Positions 16,155 through 24,373 of a stretch of DNA of 43,041 nt are shown piece after piece. The first letter of the stretch is position 1. Each line of letters begins with the position of its first letter. The notes beneath the pieces are model-generated. The model saw nothing but the letters and a program-made list of their open reading frames with translations, was not told the DNA's origin and searched no databases. Source of the DNA: Deltaproteobacteria bacterium (GTDB lineage Bacteria > Desulfobacterota > Desulfarculia > Adiutricales > Adiutricaceae); NCBI GenBank assembly GCA_031278475.1, contig JAITKK010000190.1, positions 1 to 43,041 of the forward strand, in the 5' to 3' direction. A program made the position numbers and the translations under genes.

Positions 16155-16910
16155 ATGGAAATCAGGGCGCATGGGGTGAAGGTAGCCCTGGACGGCACGG
16201 AGATCCTCCGCGGCGTCGAGGCGACGCTCGGGGCGGCCAGGCTTACCGGCATAATAGGCCCCAATGGCAGCGGCAAGAGCACGCTCCTCAAAACCTTCTA
16301 CAAGGCCATTACCCCAATCAGCGGGTACGTGAGCTACGGCTCCGAGCCCCTGAAGGACATCAGCCAGAGGCGCTGCGCGAGGATGACCGCGGTGCTCCCC
16401 CAGAACCAGGACGGCGCGAGCGAGCTCGGGGTCATGGAGATAGTGATGATGGGCCGCTACCCCTACAAGGGGTTCATGGACGGCTTTGGCCAGGAGGATC
16501 GCCGCATGGCGGGGGAGGCGCTTGCGAGGCTCGGGCTTGCGGCGTTTGCGAAGAGGAAGTTCCGGACGCTTTCAGGGGGCGAGAGGCAGCTTGCGCTGCT
16601 TGCGAGGGCCCTTGTCCAGGACACGCCCTGGCTGCTCCTTGACGAGCCCACCAACCACCTGGACATCCAGCACCAGCTGAGGCTCCTTGACAGCCTCGGG
16701 GAGCTTGACAAGAGGATGGTGGTGGTCTTCCACGACCTGTCGCTGGCATCCAAGTACTGCGACCAGCTCTTCGTGATGAAGGGGGGGCTGATAGCCGCCC
16801 AGGGCGCCCCCAGGGACATCATGACCCCGGGGCTGATAAGGGAAGTCTACAACGTGGAAGCCCTTGTCATGGCGCACCCGCTGGGCGGGTGGCCGGTGGT
16901 CTTGCTCTGA
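16155..16910 (+). CDS. btuD: ABC importer ATP-binding protein (BtuD/FecE-like)
   Basis: A 251-aa ATPase with Walker A GPNGSGKST, Q-loop VLPQNQ, signature LSGGERQLALLARAL, Walker B WLLLDEPTNHLD and H-loop VVFHDLS. The motif GRYPYKG after the Q-loop is typical of the iron-siderophore/B12 importer class. It powers the BtuC-like permease immediately upstream (11-base gap, with GGGGGG before the ATG). The frame is open far upstream across btuC, but ATG 16155 is the only start that gives a family-like N-terminus. A hairpin followed by TTTT at 17238-17270 is the likely operon terminator. Confidence 0.92.
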   Translation: MEIRAHGVKVALDGTEILRGVEATLGAARLTGIIGPNGSGKSTLLKTFYKAITPISGYVSYGSEPLKDISQRRCARMTAVLPQNQDGASELGVMEIVMMGRYPYKGFMDGFGQEDRRMAGEALARLGLAAFAKRKFRTLSGGERQLALLARALVQDTPWLLLDEPTNHLDIQHQLRLLDSLGELDKRMVVVFHDLSLASKYCDQLFVMKGGLIAAQGAPRDIMTPGLIREVYNVEALVMAHPLGGWPVVLL

Positions 16911-17237
16911 GGAAGCCTGGAAGGAGCTATGCGCCTGGGGGGCCATTCAAGGGCGGTCCCTGTTTGCCTCGTTTGTCTTGGAACCGGTAAGCGATATTGC
17001 CTTTTCCAGCAATCGGCTTTTCCGGCATCATCCCATTTTCGCCTGATAAGCCGCGATTTCGCGCATTGTGTTTTTGCCCTGTTGGGTTCCGTTGTCATCG
17101 ATGCGACGGGAGAAGGAAGGGCGAAAAGGGGTATTGGCAGGGCCTTGGCAGACGCCGTTTCCCATTCCCGGCATTTGGGCTTGCGGATGGCGCCCGTTGC
17201 CTTCCAAGGCGGAAAGCCCGCGGCGGGGGAAAAGAAG

Positions 17238-17270
17238 ATGCCGGGCCCGGAAGGCGCCCGGCATCGTTTT
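17238..17270 (+). terminator. Probable btuFCD terminator
   Basis: ATGCCGGGC (17238-17246) pairs with GCCCGGCAT (17256-17264) over a 9-nt loop and is followed by CGTTTT. It is the first T-tailed hairpin after btuD on the plus strand, though 327 bases downstream. Confidence 0.6.
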
Positions 17271-17274
17271 CCCA

Positions 17275-17306
17275 GGGCCCCGCCCGCGGATGCGGGCGGG
17301 GCCTTT
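17275..17306. terminator. GC-rich palindrome between convergent genes
   Basis: GGCCCCGCCCGC (17276-17287) pairs perfectly with GCGGGCGGGGCC (17292-17303) around GGAT, followed by TTT on the plus strand. The core arms match those of the hairpin at 38700-38726. It probably acts as a second, possibly bidirectional, terminator. Confidence 0.55.
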
Positions 17307-17364
17307 CCGGCATTGGCCGCGTTGGGTTTCCGGGTATGCCCCGGACAGGCATTTTACCGGGGAT

Positions 17365-19014
17365 CTACTTGGGGGATGCCCCGGGAAGGGGGCCGTAGAG
17401 CGTGTCCGCCATGAAGTCGAGGTCATCCTTGCCTGGAAGCGGCAGGGCCCCAACCTTGGTCCCGAATGCCATGGCCTTCGGATCCTTGGGGTCGTAGGCC
17501 GGCCATTCGGCCCGGGTGGGGGAGGGATCCCCCTGGTTCGGGTCGCCGGTCTTTATGAAGTTCACCCAGCGCGAGCGGATGTCCTCGCCCAGCCTCAACT
17601 CCTCGGGTGTGGAGGTGTATCCCATGAAGCCCATGTTCCCGAACACCAGCGGGAGCTCCGAGGTGTGGAAGGCCCCTGCCAACCCCTCCTTTTCCGATTC
17701 CTTGTTGCTGTATTCGAAGTTGTAGAGGTACACCTCGCCGAACCTCGAGTGCAGGTCGGCTACCCTCTTGGCCCCGGCAGAGAACAGGGTGAAGGTCATG
17801 AAGCGCCTGCCGCTTGCGAGGCCCTGGTCGTCCTTGCCGGCCGGGAAGCGGCCCCAGAACGCCTCGGAAGCCCTGGGCCCCGACACGAACAGGGTCATGT
17901 CCTCGAGATCGGATTCCGTGCAGCCCGCGAACAGAAGGCTGTTGGCCTCGTCGCGGTTGTAGCCCATGAGTATTTTCACCCTGTTGATGTCGCCGGATGC
18001 CAGGGCGCCCTGCGGGTCCCTCGGGAGCACCTTGCCGTCGAAGACCGGCGCCAGGGAGAAGGGGGAGCTGCGGCAGGTCGCGCCGAAGGGGCACAGCCTC
18101 TCCAGCACCTCGGGCGGCACGGACCTCAGGGCCTCGAGCCCCTGCGGGTCGTCCTTCAGGCCCAGCACCTCCATTATGAGGGAGCCCTGGTCCATGGCGG
18201 GCCCCAGCTTGCCGTGGCTGAAGTTGCTGGGCCAGTTCACCATGGAGTAGAAGGTGCCGCTCTCCATTATCGCGCCCCGGAAGAGCCCCTTGGCGAGCGG
18301 GCTCAGGATCAGGGCCGAGACGCTCATGGAGCCTGCCGACTCGCCGCCTACCGTGACCTTGGCCGGGTCCCCGCCGAAGGCCGCTATGTTGTCCCTCACC
18401 CACTCAAGGGCCTTTATCTGGTCAAGGATGCCCCAGTTGCCGGTCGTCCCGTGCAGTTTGAGGGTCTCGCGGCTTGCCAGGAAACCCAAGGCACCCAGCC
18501 GGTAGTTCATGGTCACCACCACGATACCGGCCTTCGCGAGCGTCGTCCCGTCGTAGAGCGGCTGGCTGCCCGCGCCTATGGCGAAGCCGCCCCCGGGGAT
18601 GAACATGTACACCGGCAGCCCGTCGGAGGCTTTGGCGCCTTCGGGCACCCAGATATTGAGGTTGAGGCAGTCCTCGGACGGGGGCGGGAGCACCGAGGTG
18701 TCCCTGAAGTAGCTCTTGCCGAGTGGCTGCGGGGGTATGGGGCCGAAGGCGTCCGCTTCCCTCGGCTCCGTCCAGGGTTCCGGGTCCTTGGGGGGCGCGA
18801 AGCGCAACACCCCCACCGGGGGAGCGGCGAAGGGGATCCCCTTGAAGAGGGTGACGCCGTCCCCGGGGACGCCGATGACGGGCCCGGACTTGGTGCCGAC
18901 CCTTGGGCCCGAGGGCGCCTGGGCGAGGGCCGGGCTCGTGGCCGCAAGGGAGAGTGCCAGCGGCAGTGCCGCAAGCGCAAGAAAGATGGCCGTGAATATG
19001 GGTGGGAATGCCAT
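17365..19014 (-). CDS. Secreted type-B carboxylesterase
   Basis: A 549-aa alpha/beta-hydrolase of the carboxylesterase type B family. A signal peptide covers about 1-32 (FTAIFLALAALPLALSLAAT, then PALAQA). Family signatures are GIPFAAPPVG, SEDCLNLNIWVPEG (about 113-126), the oxyanion hole GGGF (141-144) and the nucleophile elbow GGESAGS with Ser226. The rest of the triad is Glu356 (GYNRDEAN) and His450 (FHTSELP). All catalytic residues are present, so it should be active on an ester in the periplasm or outside the cell; the substrate is unknown. ATG 19014 was chosen for the AAAGGAGA site upstream and a clean signal peptide; the frame opens earlier at 19074. It appears to be monocistronic. Confidence 0.92.
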   Translation of the reverse strand: MAFPPIFTAIFLALAALPLALSLAATSPALAQAPSGPRVGTKSGPVIGVPGDGVTLFKGIPFAAPPVGVLRFAPPKDPEPWTEPREADAFGPIPPQPLGKSYFRDTSVLPPPSEDCLNLNIWVPEGAKASDGLPVYMFIPGGGFAIGAGSQPLYDGTTLAKAGIVVVTMNYRLGALGFLASRETLKLHGTTGNWGILDQIKALEWVRDNIAAFGGDPAKVTVGGESAGSMSVSALILSPLAKGLFRGAIMESGTFYSMVNWPSNFSHGKLGPAMDQGSLIMEVLGLKDDPQGLEALRSVPPEVLERLCPFGATCRSSPFSLAPVFDGKVLPRDPQGALASGDINRVKILMGYNRDEANSLLFAGCTESDLEDMTLFVSGPRASEAFWGRFPAGKDDQGLASGRRFMTFTLFSAGAKRVADLHSRFGEVYLYNFEYSNKESEKEGLAGAFHTSELPLVFGNMGFMGYTSTPEELRLGEDIRSRWVNFIKTGDPNQGDPSPTRAEWPAYDPKDPKAMAFGTKVGALPLPGKDDLDFMADTLYGPLPGASPK

Positions 19015-19720
19015 GGGGGGTCTCCTTTCCGGCCGGCCGCAAGCCTTTCCCGGGATGTCCGTCATTTCGGCCAATGGCCGCGCCGCAGGCGGAAACCACC
19101 GGGAACATGCGGTCGGAAGCTTCCGGGCGGGCGAATCGGCGGAAGATGCCAGGCGCGCGGTTCGCTGATTGGTTTGTTGGGTTTTGGCGTTGTCTTATGG
19201 CAACTGTCGCTTTTTCATTCTTTCAAATCAAAGTTCCGCTTGCAAATTCCAGGAAACAAGCCCCGGCGATTTCGCCGAAGGCCCGATGCCAAGGTTGCCT
19301 CTTATTTTAGGGAACATCGTGAAAGCGGCCCACAATTTGGATTGAATTCTATATTTGATGAAAATACAAGGTTTTTGGGGCTTTTCCCATAACAAAAAGC
19401 AGGGCAATACGGCCTTTCAAAATAATTTCTTGATAATAGATATTTTTGATGCCCGGCGATTGACCGCGAAACCCGGGCCGAACCACCCAACCCTATGATG
19501 TTTGGCGCGATACCTTGCGGCAGGGCAGCCGGCATGTCCTTTTCCGGTCCCAGGCACCGCAAATGTCCGGGCATGGGTTTCGAGTCAGGCAATGGTTGGC
19601 TGGCCCGATGCCGCCTTCGATGCCGTCCGCGAAAATCCCCCTGGGTTTTGCCAATCCCCAAGGCCATGGCGCGCCCGAGGAAGTTGGGCGCCGAATCGCC
19701 TATTTGGTTGTTAGGGGGAT
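19015..19720. other. Gene-free spacer between permease and esterase genes
   Basis: About 700 bases upstream of the esterase and downstream of the NCS2 permease, both on the minus strand. I see no gene, RNA or convincing terminator. Bases 19330-19450 are AT-rich and are the likeliest place for the esterase promoter. Confidence 0.5.
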
Positions 19721-21028
19721 TCAGGGTTTTTCATTGGTCGGGGCCTTGGCAGCGGCTTCGCCCTTCCCTTGCCTCAGGACGAGGTGCTCCAAGGCCAGCA
19801 CCAGAAGCGTGCCCATGACGAAGCCGTTCCCGAGCACGGGCCTCAATATGGCAGGGAAGGCGGCAAAGGCCTCGACCGGCGTGAAGGCTATGAGCAGCCC
19901 GGCCATCAGGGGCAGGGCCACAACGTTGCCTGTCCTGAAGTCCGTGACGCCCCTTGGGCCGGTTATGCCCGTGAGACCGCTGGCCAGCTGGGAGACCATG
20001 GTATAGAGCAGGATGGACCCCATCACAGGGTTGGGTATCATTGCCATGACGACAATCAGCTTCGGGAAAAGGGCGCACAGCGAAAGCAGGATCCCCATCG
20101 GCACCATGGGGTAGCGGGAAGCGCAGCCGGTCGCCATGATTATCCCCGCGCTGAGTGAGAAGTCCACGGACCCTATGACGCCCACGGTGCCGGATGCCAT
20201 GTTCCCGAAGCCGCACACCCGGGTCCCCATCCTGAGCCTGGAATCCATGGAGCCCGCGCCCAGGATCCTCCCCACGGCCTCGATGGAGCCCAGCTCGTTG
20301 ATGGTGAGCGCAAGGAAGCAGAACAGGAAGGCGAGCAGGGTCCCGGGCTCCACCGCGAAGGCGAGGGGCGGGCGGACGGTGGAAAGCCCCACCGCGTCGA
20401 AGGCCGCGGGAGCCGTGTAGCCAAAGAGGAGGATATGGGCGGGGGTCCCCAGCCCGATGCCAAGAAGCAGGGTGACGGCCTTCCAGGCCCCTGGCAGGCG
20501 GTCGTTGATGGCGACAAGGGCCAGCATCAGGCACAGGGCGAAGACCAGGCCCCAGGCGCCCCCGCCGCCCAGGTGGTCAGTCGAAAGCCGCAGGATTGTG
20601 GGGGAGAGGGTGAAGGATATGAGGATGAGGATTACGGCCACTATCCTCGGGGTGAAGAAGTCCCGGATCCTCGTGAAAAAGCCGACCGTGGTGAACGCCG
20701 CCATGGCACAGCCGCCCAGGAAAACGGACGTGTAGATGGCACTGGGGCCGGCCGCCTGGGAGGCCACTATGCCTACCAGCAGCACCGTCGCCGGCCCTAT
20801 GATGAGCGGCAGCCTGTGCCCCCAGAGCACTTGGGCGACGCTCAGGGCGCCGGTCAGGGCGAAGAGCTTCCCAAGGTAGACGATCTGGGACGCCCCGTCG
20901 CCAGGGTGATGGAGCCTCGCGACCACCAGCCCGGTCACCAGGACGCAGGGCATGGCCACCACCCACCATTGGAGGCCGTAAAGGCAAAGCTTGAAAAAGG
21001 GGGGTCTGTCGTCCGGTCCGTATTTCAC
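19721..21028 (-). CDS. NCS2-family uracil/xanthine permease
   Basis: A 435-aa polytopic membrane protein of the nucleobase-cation symporter 2 family with about 12-14 hydrophobic segments. It begins MKYGPDDRPPF, the usual NCS2 N-terminus, when started at GTG 21028; AAAGGCGGG precedes it. A TTG at 21049 would add seven residues without a clear site. Further hallmarks are GLQWWVVAMPCVLV in segment 1, the substrate-region sequence TINELGSIEAVGRI, GFGNMASGTVGVIGSVDFS and a final IPNPVMGSILLY region. It imports a purine or pyrimidine base with a cation. Relatives include uracil, xanthine and urate carriers, and the exact substrate cannot be assigned. Confidence 0.9.
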   Translation of the reverse strand: MKYGPDDRPPFFKLCLYGLQWWVVAMPCVLVTGLVVARLHHPGDGASQIVYLGKLFALTGALSVAQVLWGHRLPLIIGPATVLLVGIVASQAAGPSAIYTSVFLGGCAMAAFTTVGFFTRIRDFFTPRIVAVILILISFTLSPTILRLSTDHLGGGGAWGLVFALCLMLALVAINDRLPGAWKAVTLLLGIGLGTPAHILLFGYTAPAAFDAVGLSTVRPPLAFAVEPGTLLAFLFCFLALTINELGSIEAVGRILGAGSMDSRLRMGTRVCGFGNMASGTVGVIGSVDFSLSAGIIMATGCASRYPMVPMGILLSLCALFPKLIVVMAMIPNPVMGSILLYTMVSQLASGLTGITGPRGVTDFRTGNVVALPLMAGLLIAFTPVEAFAAFPAILRPVLGNGFVMGTLLVLALEHLVLRQGKGEAAAKAPTNEKP

Positions 21029-22293
21029 AATGTACCCGCCTTTGGCCAAACGGCAGGGCCGACACCACCCTCCCGGGCATTGAAAGACTTGGCAAACAGC
21101 ATGGAAAGGGCGAGAAAGGGTAGCCTCCTGTGTGCCCGAAAGGGCATCGTTTGGGTATTATAGGGAATTTTTGGGATCCGCGTAAGCGATAAAACCAGAT
21201 AAAATTAGTATTTACTGTCTAAGACGCTGTTTTTCGCAGGCATTGGCCGCATTGGGCTGGCGGGACGACAGGATGACGGGATGACGGGATGCTTGGATGG
21301 CGGGCTGGCGGGACGACAGGATGACGGGATGGCGGGATGGCGGGATGGCGGGATGGCGGGATGAAGGGATGGGTGGCTTGAAAAACGTGGGAAATTTCCC
21401 AAGGATTTTCCCAGTTTTTTTCCGAAATAATAAGTATTTGGCGTTCTTTTCAACAGAATGGCAAAATATCATGAAGAAACTTGTGCATTGCCTTTTGTTT
21501 CATGGCAATATAGGGGCATAACGCTAAGACCGGCTATGGGAATCTTAGACTGTGCCACAATTTTCCCTAAGTTTCCCTAATTTGGAAACGCTTTCGCTCA
21601 TTCTATCCAACCTCAATTTATCCAATTTTGGGCGTTTTGCCATTCCGCAGGGCACTGTAGCCCGAGCATTTGCAAACGGCATTCTTCGTTTTGTTTGTGA
21701 TTTTGTGCTTATGGAAAATTAGCAATATTATAGGCTTTTGTAATTAATTGTAAGGATCGTCTTTTTAGCGAGTTGTCAAAAAGCAAATGTTTTTCCTGCC
21801 AACTTCATTTGCCGGGAAACTCTAAGCCAAATTGTCATTTTTAGCTATTAATTCTGTCCGGTATTATCTCATTTTAGCCCTAACTAGCTACAATTTTTAC
21901 ACATCGTATTTTTTGCCCTATTGTATTTCGTGGTTATTATTCCGAAAGGGGAAGAAAGAGAGGGCACGATATTGGAAGGCGAGGACAAAAGTTATTGTAA
22001 ATTTCCGGGCATTTTGGCTTGCCGGTAACAATAATGTGTGTCTTGTCATCCCTAGGGTTTCCGCGATGAATCGCGAATGTATCTTAAGATGCGGGGAAAC
22101 AAGCGACAGTCGTGCCACCGTGCGACCGGGCAAACAAGGTTATTTGGGGCCCTTGTATCGGTAATGCGTGTGGCATGGTTTGAAAAGAGGGAAAATTGTT
22201 GGTTGCGGCGAACTTTTTCTATCGGCGCGAAAGCACTTAAGCCTCAAGTGCTTGGCCCGTTCTTGCAGAAGACCGAGCAGCCGTCCACGATGC
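21029..22293. other. Gene-free region with octamer minisatellite
   Basis: No supported gene. It holds the minisatellite at 21254-21370 and an AT-rich part at 21560-21960. Open frames of 70-110 codons here are either low-complexity translations of the repeat or lack ribosome-binding sites. Block A of the downstream duplicated unit begins near 22294. Confidence 0.6.
21254..21370. repeat. Octamer minisatellite, GGGATGGC-type
   Basis: About 14 units of a degenerate 8-bp repeat: GGGATGGC, GGGATGAC, GGGACGAC and GGGCTGGC variants. A higher-order block beginning GGGCTGGCGGGACGACAGG occurs at 21254 and again at 21302 (48-bp spacing, six octamers). The last five units are near-identical GGGATGGC. This pattern is typical of replication slippage. 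Confidence 0.88.
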
Positions 22294-22446
22294 TAGTGAC
22301 AGTGTCTTGGCATATGCAGGCCGACAGCTGCCACGGGAACCCGTAGTCGGCCGTGGCCCGTCGCCACCCCGCAGCCGCAGGCCGTCCCCGTGAACGCGCG
22401 TCGCGCGCATCCTTCCGTATGGACGGGCCGGTCAGGAACAAACATC

Positions 22447-22476
22447 TTGGCGGCCCCTGCCCGCCCGTGGTACAAT
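22447..22476 (+). promoter_or_regulatory. Sigma70-type promoter of small gene, copy 1
   Basis: TTGGCG (22447-22452) and TACAAT (22471-22476) are separated by 18 bases. The same arrangement is conserved in copy 2. The start codon lies 38 bases downstream of the -10 box. Confidence 0.7.
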
Positions 22477-22514
22477 CGGTCATTGCCACCCACCCCAAGG
22501 GGGCGAAAGGATTC

Positions 22515-22841
22515 ATGATGCCGTACGACGACAAAGGCGAGTGGACGCCCGATCCGGAGGATGCCATTTACACCGATCCCGATGAAAGCAAATACCTGGA
22601 CGAGTATGGCAACGACACAAGGTTCGGCTCGCGGATTGGCGAGGTCTGGCTGCCCAACCCGCCGGAAATCATCGAGCTCAAGAAATCCGGCAGGTGGGCC
22701 TGGATGCGCCCGATACACCGCCGCTGGGCCTACGCCGACTGCAGGCCGCCGTCCGACGACGCCAGGGAGGAACTCAGGCGGCTGGAGGAAAAGACCAGGA
22801 AGACACACGACAAGCCGTGCGCCGAAAGGAAGGACGACTAG
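22515..22841 (+). CDS. Unknown 108-aa protein, copy 1 of tandem pair
   Basis: A small soluble protein I do not recognise. It starts MMPYDDKGEWTPDPEDAIYT and is acidic over its first 45 residues. A central conserved segment follows, PPEIIELKKSGRWAWMRPIH (about 55-74), then RRWAY and a highly charged tail (REELRRLEEKTRKTHDK) that may be helical. No signal peptide or membrane segment. The paralogue at 23271 is nearly identical over the first 40 residues and the RWAWMRPIHRRWAY core but diverges at the tail, so coding pressure is evident. GAAAGGA precedes the double ATG (22515 or 22518). A conserved promoter sits upstream. No function can be assigned. Confidence 0.8.
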   Translation: MMPYDDKGEWTPDPEDAIYTDPDESKYLDEYGNDTRFGSRIGEVWLPNPPEIIELKKSGRWAWMRPIHRRWAYADCRPPSDDAREELRRLEEKTRKTHDKPCAERKDD

Positions 22842-23202
22842 ACGCCGAACATGCAATCCACCGCCTCCCCGCTCCCGGACGCCCCAACCGCGCGTGGTAG
22901 GTGAAATCACCCGTCGCGCCAGACGCCGGGTCCCTGATGAGCCCCGGCACCGTCACCCTCGTGGCGCGTGCGGGTCGCCGTCCCCGATGCCGCCGACAGT
23001 GTCTGGGTATATGCGGACCGAAACCGCCACGGGAACCCGTAGTCGGCCATGCCCGCTACCTTCCGCCCCGTGTCGGGCCCGGATATCGCGCCGGGCACGC
23101 GGACGCCCCGCCTAACCCGGACTTCCCCGTGTAGCCCATGATCCCCCTGGGTCATGGCCCAGCGGCGCCGGTACCCGGACGGGCCGGTCAGGAACAAATA
23201 TC

Positions 23203-23232
23203 TTGGCGGCCCCTGCCCGCCCGCGGTATAAT
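23203..23232 (+). promoter_or_regulatory. Sigma70-type promoter of small gene, copy 2
   Basis: TTGGCG (23203-23208) and a perfect TATAAT (23227-23232) are 18 bases apart. The -10 box is closer to consensus than in copy 1 (TACAAT), so copy 2 may be more strongly expressed. Confidence 0.75.
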
Positions 23233-23270
23233 CGGTCATTGCCACCCACCCCAAGGGGGCGAAAGGATTC

Positions 23271-23591
23271 ATGATGCCGTACGATGACAAAGACAGGTGG
23301 ACGCCCGATCCAGAGGATGCCATTTACACCGATCCCGACGAAAGCAAATACCTGAACAAGGACGGCAACGACACAAGGTTCGGCTCGCAAATGAGCAACG
23401 GCTGGCTGCCCGATCCGCCAGAGATACTCAAGTTGAAAAAATCAGGCAGGTGGGCCTGGATGCGCCCTATCCACAGACGCTGGGCATACATCGATTACAT
23501 ACCCTTATCCGATGACATGCGCAAAGCTCTTCATGAGATAAGCGAAGTATCCAATGCCAGAATGGCGCGCTGGAAAAAAGAAGACAATTAA
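23271..23591 (+). CDS. Unknown 106-aa protein, copy 2 of tandem pair
   Basis: This is the paralogue of the 22515 gene. It shares MMPYDDK, WTPDPEDAIYTDPDESKYL, GNDTRFGS, WLPDPPEI and KKSGRWAWMRPIHRRWAY. It differs in the middle (NKDGNDTRFGSQMSNG) and in its C-terminal tail (LHEISEVSNARMARWKKEDN). Conservation of aromatic and Pro residues across the pair points to a folded domain with selected function. The same GAAAGGA site and double ATG are present. Its TAA stop at 23589-23591 overlaps the stop of a possible minus-strand gene through TTAA. Function unknown. Confidence 0.8.
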   Translation: MMPYDDKDRWTPDPEDAIYTDPDESKYLNKDGNDTRFGSQMSNGWLPDPPEILKLKKSGRWAWMRPIHRRWAYIDYIPLSDDMRKALHEISEVSNARMARWKKEDN

Positions 23592-23812
23592 ACATTGAAC
23601 CTGCAATCCGACTCCTCATCATCGCCCGGATGCCCCAAGCGCGCGTGGTAGGCGGAATCCCCCTTCGCGAGCTTCGCCACGTCCCTGCCGTGACTCTTTT
23701 CCGCCTTGGGTGTCCCGTGCCTCTCGTTGGGCCGCGCGATGCGCTCCTTTTCGCGGGCGTAGTCGTTTGCGGCCGGCACGGGCACGCCCCTGTCGCGCGT
23801 CGCGCGGGACAC
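23588..23812 (-). CDS. Possible 74-aa hydrophilic protein convergent with small gene copy 2
   Basis: This reads MSRATRDRGVPVPAANDYAR and continues as a very charged protein ending GDSAYHARLGHPGDDEESDC, then RFNV. The segment GDxxYHARLGxPG recurs on the minus strand after copy 1 (about 22880-22925, reading GDFTYHARLGRPG), which hints at a real coding family rather than chance. In copy 1 the surrounding frame is shifted and runs into the convergent gene, so that copy looks broken. The start here (GTG 23812) has no good ribosome-binding site and the frame stays open further upstream. I treat it as a low-confidence gene or gene remnant. Confidence 0.35.
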   Translation of the reverse strand: MSRATRDRGVPVPAANDYAREKERIARPNERHGTPKAEKSHGRDVAKLAKGDSAYHARLGHPGDDEESDCRFNV

Positions 23813-24032
23813 CTCGGATCCGGTGCTTGGACCCGTTCCTGTTGGCCACCGGGCAGGGGCCCCGCCCGCCGGGATGCGCGGTGGCCGCCCCTTCCGCCCT
23901 TAAAACCCTGTCGCGGCCCCGGTCGGACACATATGTCTTGTTTTCCTTCCTTTCAAGGAAATATGTCTTATTTATATCCTGATCCGCGGAAAAGTCGGGA
24001 AACAGGGTGCAAAGGTTCGGAAAGCCCTGAAA

Positions 24033-24070
24033 CAAAAAAAACAAGGCCCCCAAAGTTTTTTGGGGGCCTT
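24033..24070 (-). terminator. Intrinsic terminator of the initiator tRNA
   Basis: On the minus strand AAGGCCCCCA and TGGGGGCCTT (24043-24070) pair around an A-rich loop and are followed by GTTTTTTTTG. It lies 34 bases after the tRNA 3' end. Confidence 0.9.
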
Positions 24071-24103
24071 GCAACCCATTACAACATAAAATAGGGCATC
24101 GTT

Positions 24104-24180
<77 letters not shown>

Positions 24181-24196
24181 CCATACGACAATAATT

Positions 24197-24224
24197 AGTA
24201 TACAATATTGTCCCGCATTGTCAA
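24197..24224 (-). promoter_or_regulatory. Promoter of initiator tRNA
   Basis: On the minus strand TTGACA (24224-24219) and TATACT (24202-24197) are 16 bases apart. The -10 box ends 16 bases before the mature tRNA 5' end. Confidence 0.85.
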
Positions 24225-24373
24225 GTCTTTTTTTGCCAAGTCCGTCCTTTCGGCAAAAACGGCGTTCCGCCTTATCATCCCTTGCGTCCCAAGGCGCCAT
24301 GTTCCATAATCGCTTCCATTTCCGGCCCTGTCTTCCTATCAGGCAATTGCCACCCCACGCCCATCCCCCAAGC

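Larger units (their letters stand above)
16911..17364. other. Spacer between convergent btuD and carboxylesterase genes
   Basis: These 454 bases contain no supported gene. They separate two convergent transcription units and contain two stem-loops (17238-17270 and 17275-17306) that likely stop transcription. Open frames across it are GC-driven. Confidence 0.65.
22294..23675. repeat. Tandemly duplicated small-gene unit, two copies
   Basis: Two copies of a composite unit lie in the same orientation. Each has block A (CCACGGGAACCCGTAGTCGG at 22331 and 23027), a promoter block (GACGGGCCGGTCAGGAACAA, then TTGGCG and TATAAT-like boxes), a small gene (22515 and 23271) and a downstream block containing GCGCGTGGTAGG (about 22890 and 23641). 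Gene-to-gene spacing is 756 bp, but block A spacing is 696 bp. The copies therefore differ by an indel of about 60 bp between block A and the promoter. Confidence 0.82.

Noticed and set aside
21205-21472. Pro/Ser/His-rich minus-strand proteins
   Set aside because: They are translations of the octamer minisatellite in two frames and lack initiation signals.
22353-22514. N-terminal extension of the first small protein to 162 aa
   Set aside because: The conserved promoter lies inside this stretch, and the paralogue starts at the equivalent of 22515.
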